From Vibrio sp. 10N.261.45.E2 (GTDB lineage: Bacteria; Pseudomonadota; Gammaproteobacteria; Enterobacterales; Vibrionaceae), in contig NZ_MCZZ01000144.1 in assembly GCF_002875705.1 (NCBI RefSeq), positions 66,323 to 129,618 of the forward strand: 63,296 nt of DNA, in the 5' to 3' direction. Each line of letters starts with the position of its first letter. The first letter of the stretch is position 1. A model generated the notes under the pieces. The model was not told where the DNA came from. It saw only the letters and a program-made list of their open reading frames with translations, and ran no database searches. Positions 52,905 through 62,121 of this stretch are shown one piece after another. The translations under genes were made by a program, and so were the position numbers.

Positions 52905-54582
52905 TCGATACCTCCGGTGAGGTGACATTAAAGAGCGACCGGACGACTTTATTCGCTTCGCCTGCTTGTGTTATCTGACCATTTTTCAATTCAACAACCC
53001 AGTCGACATGTCTGAGTAGGCTAGGGTTATGCGTTACCATCACGACAGAAATGGATTTCTCCTTCGCAAGTTGCAATAGCGAAACAAGAAACTCTTCACC
53101 TTCACGATCCAGATGTGAATCGGGCTCATCAAGCACGAGTAGTTTCGGAGAGAAAACCAATGCTCTTGCTATGGCGAGCTTCTGAGCTTGTCCACCAGAT
53201 AACTGATGTCCAAAAGAACCGATAATAGTTTCATACCCATTTGGTAAGGCGACAATAGCGTCGTGAACACCGGCTTGAATTGCGGATCTTACAATTTGGC
53301 TATCTGTAACATTGGAATCAAATCGAGCAATATTCTGTTTTACGGTGCCATGCAAAAAATCGATGTGCTGAGGAACATAACCGACTGTGTGTTTGAACTG
53401 ATTTTGATTCCATAACTCGACATTGAGTCCATCAATAGAAATCCCACCTTTTGAGGGCGATATTCCATTAGTGATCATTTTACAAATTGAAGACTTGCCT
53501 GATCCGCTAGGGCCAATCAGTGCGACTCGATTTCCAGATTCCAGTCTCAGCTTTAAACCATTAAGAGTTGGCTTGTTGATTTTTTCAGAGGCGAACCATG
53601 TGACGTTGTCGATGACTAAGTCACCTTTGATGGTGTCTAATTCCGTTCGCTCGGTATGTTTAGTATGGGATGCAAACTCCTTAGCTAAGCGTTTGTTTGC
53701 ATCCAAACCAGTTTTCCATGCTTGAATACCACTAGAAAGCATCTCAATTGGTTGGAGTGCCCGAGCCATTAAGATCGAACCCGCAATCATGCCACCGGCA
53801 GACATGGCATTTTGAATGACTAGGCTAGCTCCGACAGCCATGATGATGAGTTGAAGAACCATACGTATGTAACGAGAAAATGCACTTAGTGAACAGGTTG
53901 CTTGATCTAAATGGCTTCGGGACCAGCTCTTTTCCGCCAATATTTCTTGGTAGGTTTGACTTAAACCTTGCTGTTGATGTTGGCTAAATATTGTGGCGTG
54001 TTTTTGAAAGCACTCGTCGTTTTTTCTTTGTGTTGCTAACTGGCTTAAATAAGTGGTTTTAAAATGCTTAGATTTAACCCAATGAGAAAGCAATGTTGTC
54101 ATGAGAATAAAAACGACGGCACCTACACCGACTAATCCTATGTATGGATGAATCGCAAACATAATAATGAGAAACAGTGGAGTGAATGGCAGGTCAAACA
54201 TAACAAAGTAGGCAGGAGAGGAGAGAAGGCTTTTGACCTCACTTATATCGTTGAATAGATGCTTTTCTTTTGATTTCGATGAGAAGGTTGCTTGCTCAAA
54301 GAGCTGTTGAGATGCGATAAATTCAAATTTTATCGCTTTTTTTTGCGCATATTTGGCTCTGGATGCGTCAAGGAATGCTTGGGCTGTAAGCAGAAATACA
54401 GCAATGAAGGCTAAAAAAAGAAGCGTATCTAAGCTTTGACTTGAGAGTACTCTATCGAATACTTGCAGGCTAAATAACGGCACCACTAACATCAAAACAC
54501 TGATCGCTCCGCTGACCACCATCATCGGAAGCAAACTGCGCAGATTAATTGGATTTATACCGGCCCAAGGCTTTGCATCCAT
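52897..54582 (-). CDS. Type I secretion ABC transporter (PrtD type)
   Basis: 561 residues from the ATG at 54582 (GGAGTGAG upstream); the frame to 54609 begins with TTG and is less likely. A six-helix membrane domain is followed by an ATPase domain with Walker A GPSGSGKS, signature LSGGQ, Walker B LLVLDEP and H-loop VMVTH. There is no N-terminal peptidase C39 or C39-like domain, so it belongs to the PrtD/AprD group that exports RTX proteins with an uncleaved C-terminal signal. It is the first gene of the three-gene secretion operon. Confidence 0.93.
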   Translation of the reverse strand: MDAKPWAGINPINLRSLLPMMVVSGAISVLMLVVPLFSLQVFDRVLSSQSLDTLLFLAFIAVFLLTAQAFLDASRAKYAQKKAIKFEFIASQQLFEQATFSSKSKEKHLFNDISEVKSLLSSPAYFVMFDLPFTPLFLIIMFAIHPYIGLVGVGAVVFILMTTLLSHWVKSKHFKTTYLSQLATQRKNDECFQKHATIFSQHQQQGLSQTYQEILAEKSWSRSHLDQATCSLSAFSRYIRMVLQLIIMAVGASLVIQNAMSAGGMIAGSILMARALQPIEMLSSGIQAWKTGLDANKRLAKEFASHTKHTERTELDTIKGDLVIDNVTWFASEKINKPTLNGLKLRLESGNRVALIGPSGSGKSSICKMITNGISPSKGGISIDGLNVELWNQNQFKHTVGYVPQHIDFLHGTVKQNIARFDSNVTDSQIVRSAIQAGVHDAIVALPNGYETIIGSFGHQLSGGQAQKLAIARALVFSPKLLVLDEPDSHLDREGEEFLVSLLQLAKEKSISVVMVTHNPSLLRHVDWVVELKNGQITQAGEANKVVRSLFNVTSPEVSNG

Positions 54583-54678
54583 ATAAAACTCACTCCATTG
54601 GTTATCCAAATAGTATAGATGGGCAATGGCGAGAATGTGAACTATCTCAAGCTTTTTGAGTCGTTCTGAGCGAAGTGA

Positions 54679-54712
54679 AAAAAATGCACAAGCTAAACAG
54701 AAGCTTGTGCAC
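54679..54712 (-). terminator. Terminator after xthA
   Basis: A stem of about 10 bp (TGCACAAGCT and complement) around a 7-base loop. The minus strand continues with TTTTTT. It ends xthA transcripts before the secretion operon. Confidence 0.8.
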
Positions 54713-54738
54713 TTTTGATTTGAAATTTAATTTTGATT

Positions 54739-55545
54739 TTATTTAAACGTCGACCAAATTGGCGCGTGATCTGACGGTTTTTCAATGCCGCGTAGCTCGT
54801 AGTCGATGCCTGCTTCAGTGCATTTATCCGCTAACTTTTGCGTTGCTAGGACTACATCAATACGCAGGCCACGGTTGTCTACGAAACCTTTTGAACGGTA
54901 ATCAAACCATGAGTATTGATCGTTGACTTCAGGATGCAGCAAGCGGAAGCTGTCGACAAAACCCCAATCCATCAATGTTTTCAGCCATTCGCGCTCTTCT
55001 GGTTGGAAAGAACATTTCCCTGTTTTCAACCAACGTTTTGCATTAGGCTCACCGATGCCGATGTCTGCATCGATAGGGCTAATATTGATGTCGCCCATCA
55101 CTATGATTTGCTCATCTTTGTTGTGATAGTCGTTTAGGTAGGTCATCAAGTCTTTGTAGAATTCACGCTTGTAAGGGTATTTGGTTTCATGCTTGATGTT
55201 ATCCCCTTGAGGGAAGTAGCCATTTAGCACAGTAACCTTTTCGCCATTTTCATCTTCAAACGTCGCCATGATCATACGTTTCTGATGATCTTCATTGTCC
55301 GTTGGGAATCCCTTCTGCACAGAGATAGGCTCTTGCTTACACAGCATTGCTACACCGTAGTGTGCTTTCTGACCGTGGTAGTAAACCTTGTAGCCCATTG
55401 CTTCGACATCAGCAATTGGGAAGGCTTCATCGTGTACTTTTATCTCTTGTAGACCAATTACGTCCGGTTGGTGTTTGTCGATAACAGCTTGCAGTTGGTG
55501 AAGGCGGGCTCTAAGGCCATTGATGTTGAAGCTAATTACTTTCAT
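54739..55545 (-). CDS. xthA: Exodeoxyribonuclease III (XthA)
   Basis: 268 residues of the exonuclease III/AP-endonuclease family. The metal and catalytic residues are visible: Glu in GLQEIKV (about residue 34), Asp and Asn in GDINISPIDAD (about 151-153) and Asp-His in SDHAPIW near the C-terminus. The enzyme repairs abasic sites and 3' blocked ends. It is monocistronic, adjacent to the secretion operon and divergent from nothing; its own promoter must lie in the gap after the oligopeptidase gene. Confidence 0.96.
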   Translation of the reverse strand: MKVISFNINGLRARLHQLQAVIDKHQPDVIGLQEIKVHDEAFPIADVEAMGYKVYYHGQKAHYGVAMLCKQEPISVQKGFPTDNEDHQKRMIMATFEDENGEKVTVLNGYFPQGDNIKHETKYPYKREFYKDLMTYLNDYHNKDEQIIVMGDINISPIDADIGIGEPNAKRWLKTGKCSFQPEEREWLKTLMDWGFVDSFRLLHPEVNDQYSWFDYRSKGFVDNRGLRIDVVLATQKLADKCTEAGIDYELRGIEKPSDHAPIWSTFK

Positions 55546-55714
55546 TTGTTTTTATACCTCTCGTAAACCTTTGTCACTGCTTGTCTTTAAAGGCTTTTGA
55601 TTTGGTGGATTTCATGGTTCATCGTATTTAACCATGCTGAATAATTTCTGTCGCCATTTTGTAGAGACAAAATGGCGACATTAAATGATGTGAATACTTA
55701 CAGTTACGTAGAAT

Positions 55715-57880
55715 TTATTGAGTCTTTAGTAAATCCAAAAAGAATGCGTATTCAAGTGCGTATTCTTTTAGTCGTTTAAATCGACCAGAAGCGCCACCGT
55801 GACCGGCTTCCATATCGGTTTTGAAGAGCAACACGTTGTTGTCTGTTTTCATCTCGCGCAGTTTCGCGACCCATTTCATAGGTTCAAAGTATTGTACTTG
55901 CGAGTCATGTAAGCCCGTTGTCACCAACATATTCGGGTAGTTTTGAGCTTTCACGTTGTCGTATGGCGAGTAACTCAGCATGTAATCGTAGTAGGTTTTC
56001 TCGTTCGGGTTGCCCCATTCATCATATTCGTTGGTGGTTAAAGGAATCGATTCATCAAGCATGGTTGTCACCACATCGACAAACGGAACATGTGCTCCAA
56101 TACCACGGTACAGTTCTGGTGCTTGGTTGATGATTGCTCCCATTAACAAGCCACCTGCTGAACCACCTACCGCAAAAACTTTATCTTCAGCGGCGTAACC
56201 TTTTTCAACTAGGCTTTTAGTAACGTCGACAAAGTCATTAAATGTGTTTTGTTTGGTCAGTTTCTTGCCATCTTCGTACCAAGGGCGCCCAAGCATCTCT
56301 GAACCACGGATATGTGCAATCGCAAAAACGAAGCCTCGATCGAGTAGGCTTAGGCGAGTTGAGCTGAAGGTTGGTTCAATAGTTGAGCCGTAAGACCCGT
56401 AACCGTATTGGTAGAGTGGGTTAGTACCGTCTTTCTTGAACAAATCTTTGCGATAAACTAAGGAGACAGGCACTTGCTTGCCATCGCGAGCCGTAACCAT
56501 GATTCTCTCTGATTGGTAGTTGTCGGCATTGAAATCGCCCAGTACGGGTGTTTGCTTCATGAGCTCGGATTCACCTGTACTTAGGTCGAAATCATAGTAA
56601 GTACCTGGTGTGGTTAAGCTGCTGTAATAGATACGAACTTTGGAGTTATCTAGTTCATAGTTACCCGTTAAGTAAGCGGCAAAAGCGGTGTCGTTAAATT
56701 CAAGTGGAAACTCGTTACCTGTTGAGATTTGGCGAACCTTGACTGTAGACAAGCCATTCGTACGTTGCTCGTAAACAAGGTGGTCATCAAATAACTCGAA
56801 ATCAACAAGCTGAGTGTTGTCGTCGGCTGGGATGACATCGACCCATTTTGACCGATCATGCATCTCTTCGGTCGTGACTTTCATTAAGCGGAAGTTAACC
56901 GCTTGGTAGTTTGTGTAAATGTAATACCAGTCCCCCAATTTGGCGATACTGTATTCAATACCCGTTTCTCTTGGGTAGAAAGCTTCAGCTAAGGCCTCTG
57001 AGTTGTTGGCATCGATGACTGAAACACCACTGGTTTCTGTGCTCGAGTGCCAAATGTAGACCTGTTCACCATCTTTGCTTTTACTCAGGGAGGTGTAGTA
57101 AGCGCTGTTGGTTTCTTCGTAGATCAACTCATCACTTGTCTGAGGCGTACCTAAAGCGTGGCGGTAAACTTGATAACCAAGTAATGTTTGCGGATCTTTT
57201 TTGATGTAGTAGAAGGCTTGGTTGTCGTTTTGCCACGCGATAGCACTTGAAGCACCTTCGATTTCATCTTCTAGGTATTCACCAGACGTGAGGTCTTTGA
57301 TTTTGATGGTGTAAATACGGCGGCTCAGCGTATCCTCGCCATAGGCTAACAAGTTTTCGTCTGGGCTGACTGTTAAGCCACCAATACTGAAGAACTCATG
57401 TTCTTTTGCTAGTTCGTTAACATCTAAGATGACCTGTTTGTCTGTGCCTAAAAAGTTTTTTTCACGTAAGTGAACCGGGTATTCGTTGTCACCTGTGACT
57501 TTATTTGAGTAGTAGTAACTGCCTTTACGAACTGGCACCGAATCGTCGTCTTTCGCGATGCGGCCTTTGATCTCTTCGAACAATTGTTTTTGTGACGCTT
57601 CTGTATGTTTGAGCACGGTATCTGCGTACTGATTCTCTTGCTCAAGTTGTTGCAAAATCTCTGGATCTTGGCGTGCATCGTCGCGCATCCAGTAGTAATC
57701 GTCGATTCGAGTGTCACCATGAATCGTCATTGCATGAGGAACTTTCTTAGCAACGGGTGCTTGGATTTGCTGAGCGACAAGCTGTGATTGAGAGTATTGG
57801 TTCATGGTTGGTATTCCTTGAATGCTGCATCCGGCGACGAGCGCGAACGATACGGCTAATGTGGTTAAAGCGAAACGCAT
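55715..57880 (-). CDS. ptrB: Lipoprotein oligopeptidase B-like S9 protease (PtrB family)
   Basis: 721 residues from the ATG at 57880, chosen because AGGATAT precedes it and it begins a signal peptide with a lipobox (FALVAGC). The frame open to 58027 adds 49 residues with no support. The body is a prolyl oligopeptidase: N-terminal beta-propeller, then an alpha/beta hydrolase with the nucleophile in GGSAGGLLMG and the catalytic His near the end (AGHGGASG). Oligopeptidase B cuts after basic residues in short peptides. Cytosolic PtrB has no signal, so a lipoprotein version in the envelope is a distinct variant. The choice between envelope and cytosolic forms depends on this start. Confidence 0.85.
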   Translation of the reverse strand: MRFALTTLAVSFALVAGCSIQGIPTMNQYSQSQLVAQQIQAPVAKKVPHAMTIHGDTRIDDYYWMRDDARQDPEILQQLEQENQYADTVLKHTEASQKQLFEEIKGRIAKDDDSVPVRKGSYYYSNKVTGDNEYPVHLREKNFLGTDKQVILDVNELAKEHEFFSIGGLTVSPDENLLAYGEDTLSRRIYTIKIKDLTSGEYLEDEIEGASSAIAWQNDNQAFYYIKKDPQTLLGYQVYRHALGTPQTSDELIYEETNSAYYTSLSKSKDGEQVYIWHSSTETSGVSVIDANNSEALAEAFYPRETGIEYSIAKLGDWYYIYTNYQAVNFRLMKVTTEEMHDRSKWVDVIPADDNTQLVDFELFDDHLVYEQRTNGLSTVKVRQISTGNEFPLEFNDTAFAAYLTGNYELDNSKVRIYYSSLTTPGTYYDFDLSTGESELMKQTPVLGDFNADNYQSERIMVTARDGKQVPVSLVYRKDLFKKDGTNPLYQYGYGSYGSTIEPTFSSTRLSLLDRGFVFAIAHIRGSEMLGRPWYEDGKKLTKQNTFNDFVDVTKSLVEKGYAAEDKVFAVGGSAGGLLMGAIINQAPELYRGIGAHVPFVDVVTTMLDESIPLTTNEYDEWGNPNEKTYYDYMLSYSPYDNVKAQNYPNMLVTTGLHDSQVQYFEPMKWVAKLREMKTDNNVLLFKTDMEAGHGGASGRFKRLKEYALEYAFFLDLLKTQ

Positions 57881-58085
57881 CTGTATATCCTTAGTCTGTA
57901 CCTTACTCGCTTTTATGCCAGCATCCTTATTAATTAGCTTAGGTACTTTGGTGTTCTTCCAGTGATGTGATTTATAATTGGATTCTGGATATGCACTTTG
58001 AACATAAGTGTCTGTTATTGTTTTCAAAAAATCAAAGTAATGTTAAATGAAATTGTGGAAGGCTGTGAAGGAAAACACGAGCAAC

Positions 58086-58118
58086 AAAAAGGGACACACT
58101 TTTCAGTATGTCCCTTTT
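58086..58118. terminator. Bidirectional hairpin between emrD and ptrB
   Basis: The arms AAAAGGGACA and TGTCCCTTTT pair perfectly around a 12-base loop. The A-tract arm gives T runs on the minus strand. It ends emrD transcripts. Confidence 0.8.
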
Positions 58119-58147
58119 CGTTGTTTGGGCTTGGTTTGAATTTTACG

Positions 58148-59353
58148 TTAAATCGCCAATGGCATTTCGTTTGAGTGGTCGGGCTTACGATTAACCCAAC
58201 GTAAACCAAGCATGGCGATAAGTGACATTGTAATCATCAGGCAACCCAGTGGCAGTTGGTCTTGAGCCGGGAAGAACGAGGCCAATAATGTTGCGATGCC
58301 AGCACCTAGGTTCTGCATACCACCCAAAATCGCACCTCCTGTACCAGCGTGGTATGGGAATGGCGAAAGTGCTCCCGTTGTTGCTGCTGGGAATAAGATG
58401 CCAGCACCCAAGAAGTAAATGGTTGCACCGCCAATCAGAGTTAATGCTGTTGTTTGACCAAATAGACCCGGTATCAGTACCACTGCTGAGCCCACAAAGA
58501 TAGCAACTAAACCAACATTCAGTGCGCGGTGTTCGCTACGACGTTGTGCGATGTAACTAGATAAACCAGCACCGACTAAGTAACCAGGAATCGGTAACAC
58601 AAACAGTAAACTTACTGTAGTTGCAGGTAGGCCAAGCACGCCGCCAAGCAGGACACCTGCCGCAGCTTCAAATACGGCGACACCAGCAAAGGTTGCGACC
58701 AATACCAATAAGAAACCTTGGAAACGTTTGTCAGACAGAACGAATTTGTAACTGTTGGCAACCGATTCATGTTTGCGTCGTTCTTTCGGCAGTGTTTCCA
58801 TCATGCTCGTCATCATAGTGATCACAACAGCGATACCAAACAGCGCGAGGAACAAGTAGCTAGAACGCCAACCGAAAGCTTCTGTTAAGTAACCACCTAA
58901 TACAGGAGCCATCAAAGGGGAGAAAATTACACACATGCTGATTAAGCTATTTGCACGGTGCAGTTCTGCGCCTTCAAAACAGTCACGAGTCAATGTACGA
59001 GACATCGCACCGCCACAACCGATACCCAAACCTTGGATAAAGCTGCCCGCTAAGAACCATTCATATTCGTGAGCGAATAGTGCCACCAAAGTACCAATGA
59101 TATAGATGATCAAACCAATAACGATGATCGGTTTACGACCTGGGCGATCAGAAAGTGGGCCGTAGACAAATTGCGACAGACCATAAGGGATCAAGTAACA
59201 CGCCATCACCGCTTGCAGTGAAGATGCCGAAACTAAGAACTCACCTGCCATATGACCGATAGAAGGCACGTACATCGTTTGAGTCATTTGACCTACGGCA
59301 GTCAGAATAGCGATTAAAAAGGTAAGTTTCGCTAATGGAAACGAGGCGGACAT
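58148..59353 (-). CDS. emrD: Multidrug efflux MFS transporter EmrD
   Basis: 401 residues with twelve predicted membrane helices, closest in sequence to E. coli EmrD: VGQMTQTMYVPSIGHMA near the N-terminus, GPLSDRPGRKP in the conserved MFS loop 2-3, AGTGGAILGGMQNLGAGI near the end. EmrD-type pumps export amphipathic drugs and detergents by proton antiport. It is monocistronic, with a divergent 16-codon open frame just upstream. Confidence 0.93.
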   Translation of the reverse strand: MSASFPLAKLTFLIAILTAVGQMTQTMYVPSIGHMAGEFLVSASSLQAVMACYLIPYGLSQFVYGPLSDRPGRKPIIVIGLIIYIIGTLVALFAHEYEWFLAGSFIQGLGIGCGGAMSRTLTRDCFEGAELHRANSLISMCVIFSPLMAPVLGGYLTEAFGWRSSYLFLALFGIAVVITMMTSMMETLPKERRKHESVANSYKFVLSDKRFQGFLLVLVATFAGVAVFEAAAGVLLGGVLGLPATTVSLLFVLPIPGYLVGAGLSSYIAQRRSEHRALNVGLVAIFVGSAVVLIPGLFGQTTALTLIGGATIYFLGAGILFPAATTGALSPFPYHAGTGGAILGGMQNLGAGIATLLASFFPAQDQLPLGCLMITMSLIAMLGLRWVNRKPDHSNEMPLAI

Positions 59354-59854
59354 TTGCGTATCTCTCCAAAAATTAAGACGTAAAAAGCCTTAGCGCTCCA
59401 TTAAGGAGAGCCAAATGAATAAAGTGATTAGGGAATCTAGGCGCGAGATATTAGAGCTAGATTGAAGGCTTAGCAATCAAAAAGTGTGAAGTTGAGCAAG
59501 ATAGAAATCTATAACTTGGATTATTAAAACTAATCCGAAATCGCTCCATTTTAGCGATATAAAGGGTGGGAAGGCCTCCTTGATATATTAATGCTTATAA
59601 CCGAGTTCAAAGTGTTACAACAACAGCTGAATAGCCCATGATTGCATGAGTAGATTATTTCGAAATCATGGAAGTAACAGGTAAAAGATGAGGCTTGTTA
59701 ACAATTGTGTAAACTTTCGTTTTATATGTAAGTAATTTGTGCTGTAATCATCCGCTAAGCTATTCGTCTAACTCATTTACATTGTGTGCAGCAGTTCGTT
59801 GTCGATGTGATAGTTATGGTTATGGAAGTCTTTTGGCTTAAATAAGGATATTAA
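59354..59854. other. Intergenic region between emrD and the chemoreceptor gene
   Basis: About 500 bp. Near its left end is a 16-codon frame with a strong Shine-Dalgarno (see 59415-59465). The rest is AT-rich with no gene, RNA or clear promoter that I can support. Confidence 0.5.
59415..59465 (+). CDS. Possible 16-residue leader-like open reading frame
   Basis: ATG preceded by AAGGAG at ideal spacing; the peptide reads MNKVIRESRREILELD. It is divergent from emrD and starts 62 bp from its ATG. It is too short for similarity evidence; it may be a leader peptide or chance. Confidence 0.2.
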   Translation: MNKVIRESRREILELD

Positions 59855-61972
59855 ATGCGCTCTCTATCGGTACAGTGGAAAATAACCCTCTTAGCAGGTT
59901 GTTGTTTAATCATTACGTCACTGTCTCTTATTGGTTTCTCGATCTACAACGCGACGAGTAATCAACAAGTCATCAAATCTCAAAGCTCAGAATCAGTTAT
60001 TAATAAAACCCAACAGTTGTTGGCGTCTGTTTCTCAGCTTAATGCTCAAGAAACTCAACGCTATGTAGATGAAGCTATCTATCGCGCTGAGATGTTAGCG
60101 GCCAGTGCTCAATTTCTTAAAAACAATGCAGACGAAAACTTTACACCAAGTGAAGAGCTTCGTACCGCATTGGATGAAATGGTTCGTCGCTCGGTACTTA
60201 ACTTCGATTCGATTCAAGGGGCTTACTTAGTCTTTAAGCCGGATTTTCTCGATGGCGAAGATGCGAATTATGTGGATGCTGACTATGTTGGCTCTAACGA
60301 AAAAGGTCGTTTTGCGCCTTATTGGAAGGTGGCAGATAACGGTGAAAATGTTCTAGCGAACGTTCTTTCAGAACCGATCCTGAATGATGACAGCAACAGC
60401 GAACGTTTTTACTGCCCTTTATCTTCAGGACAAACCTGTATTAGTACGCCGAGAGTCGTGAATAGTGGTGGAACTGCATTACTTACCTCTTCAATTTCGG
60501 TACCTATCTTAGTTGACGACGTTGCTATTGGTTTTTTGGGTATTGACCTAAGACTCGATGGTTTAACGAGTGTGGTTACTCAATCTGATCAAAGCTTATT
60601 TGATGGTGCTGGCACGGTTTATGTTGTTAGTTTAGACGGCTCGGTTATCGCTTCAGATGATTCAAGTATTGCAGTCGGTTCGACATTCCAAAGTGACAAC
60701 ACTAACAGCGATTTGATGACCGACTTTATATTTGGCGGCGAAGTGACAACGCAATGGAGTGAAAACGGTGAGTGGTTACTTGCATTTGCACCTGTTGTTG
60801 CGGCTAACCAAACTTGGGGTGTGTTGTTTGAGATTCCAAGAGAGAGTGTTGTCGCTGATGCCAATAAATTGGATTCCATTATTAGCAAAAAGTTAAGCGA
60901 AGGTATCAAAACAGAAGTGATCGCAGGTACAGTCTTTATTTTCTTTGGTTTAGCTATTATCGCATTTGCTTCACTCTCAATTGTTAAGCCGATTCGACAA
61001 GTGGTCGAGCGACTTAATGATATTGCTTCTGGTGAAGGTGATTTGACACAACGTTTAGAGGTCAAGTCTCAAGACGAAATTGGTCAGTTATCCAAAGGGT
61101 TCAACTTATTCTTAGATAAGCTACAACATACGATCAAAGAAGTGATCCATACCACTGAACAAGTGGCGAGCACGACAAGTCAGGCTAAGGCATCGGCATC
61201 TAGCACTCGTGAAAGCAGTGAATCTCAATTTAAAGAAGTGGATCTTGTAGCGACAGCCGCAGAAGAGATGACTCAGACAGCCGGCTTAGTGGTACAAAAT
61301 GCAGAAGTGGCCGTTGATGCCGCGTGCGAAGCGAATCGTTCTGCTCAGCAAGGGCAGGAAGTTATCGAACTTTCAGCTGGTGAAATGAGAAAGCTGGTGG
61401 AACGTATGTCGAGCGCTGTACCCATTGTTGAAGAGTTGGCAAAAAATAACGGTAACATTACCGAGATATTAAGTGTTATTGAAGGGATCTCTGAGCAAAC
61501 TAATTTACTGGCATTGAATGCAGCGATTGAAGCGGCTCGTGCTGGTGAACAAGGTCGAGGTTTTGCAGTCGTTGCTGATGAAGTAAGAAATCTCGCAAGC
61601 CGCACACAATCATCAGTAGGTGAAATCAGAGCGGTGATTGACAAAGTTCATGCTGGAACTCAGGATGTCGTTGAAGCGATACAAGAAGGCAATATTCTAG
61701 CTAATGATACGGCGCTGCATGTTCAAAATGCGGTTGAAGATCTGGGTTCGATCTTTACTTCTATTGAGGCGATCAGTGACATGAACAGCCAGATCGTTCG
61801 AGCCGCCGAAGAGCAACAATCGGTTTCTGGTGAGGTGAATCAAAGCGTAGTTAACATTCGCGATTTGAGTGCCAAGATCTTGGAGCAAGCTGCGGCTTCT
61901 GAACAAGTGGGTAATGAAATTGACCAACTGTCTCAACAGCAACAGAAATTGGTTAATCAGTTCAAGGTTTAG
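59855..61972 (+). CDS. Methyl-accepting chemotaxis protein
   Basis: 705 residues. TM1 at about residues 10-30, a periplasmic sensor of roughly 320 residues consistent with a dCache fold, TM2 at about 355-375, HAMP (about 375-428, KPIRQVVERLNDIASGEGDLTQR) and the long signalling coiled coil. The CheA/CheW-binding hairpin is conserved (ISEQTNLLALNAAIEAARAGE, followed by RGFAVVADEVR). It senses a small extracellular molecule not identifiable from sequence. It is monocistronic, with its own terminator. Confidence 0.94.
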   Translation: MRSLSVQWKITLLAGCCLIITSLSLIGFSIYNATSNQQVIKSQSSESVINKTQQLLASVSQLNAQETQRYVDEAIYRAEMLAASAQFLKNNADENFTPSEELRTALDEMVRRSVLNFDSIQGAYLVFKPDFLDGEDANYVDADYVGSNEKGRFAPYWKVADNGENVLANVLSEPILNDDSNSERFYCPLSSGQTCISTPRVVNSGGTALLTSSISVPILVDDVAIGFLGIDLRLDGLTSVVTQSDQSLFDGAGTVYVVSLDGSVIASDDSSIAVGSTFQSDNTNSDLMTDFIFGGEVTTQWSENGEWLLAFAPVVAANQTWGVLFEIPRESVVADANKLDSIISKKLSEGIKTEVIAGTVFIFFGLAIIAFASLSIVKPIRQVVERLNDIASGEGDLTQRLEVKSQDEIGQLSKGFNLFLDKLQHTIKEVIHTTEQVASTTSQAKASASSTRESSESQFKEVDLVATAAEEMTQTAGLVVQNAEVAVDAACEANRSAQQGQEVIELSAGEMRKLVERMSSAVPIVEELAKNNGNITEILSVIEGISEQTNLLALNAAIEAARAGEQGRGFAVVADEVRNLASRTQSSVGEIRAVIDKVHAGTQDVVEAIQEGNILANDTALHVQNAVEDLGSIFTSIEAISDMNSQIVRAAEEQQSVSGEVNQSVVNIRDLSAKILEQAAASEQVGNEIDQLSQQQQKLVNQFKV

Positions 61973-62015
61973 TTATTCACAGTCTAGTTATTTAAGCTTG
62001 TTACCTGTTGAATAG

Positions 62016-62053
62016 AAAAAGGGATAAATGAAGTTTTCATTTGTCCCTTTTTT
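62016..62053 (+). terminator. Terminator after the chemoreceptor gene
   Basis: The arm AAAAAGGGATAAATG pairs with CATTTGTCCCTTTTT (one T-G wobble) around a 7-base loop and ends in a T run. It separates the receptor gene from convergent roxA. Confidence 0.85.
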
Positions 62054-62121
62054 ATTTTTCTTAGGTTCTAAGTCTTTTAGATTTTAGGGGTTGATTATAT
62101 CCGCGAAACCTATTAGCGAAG

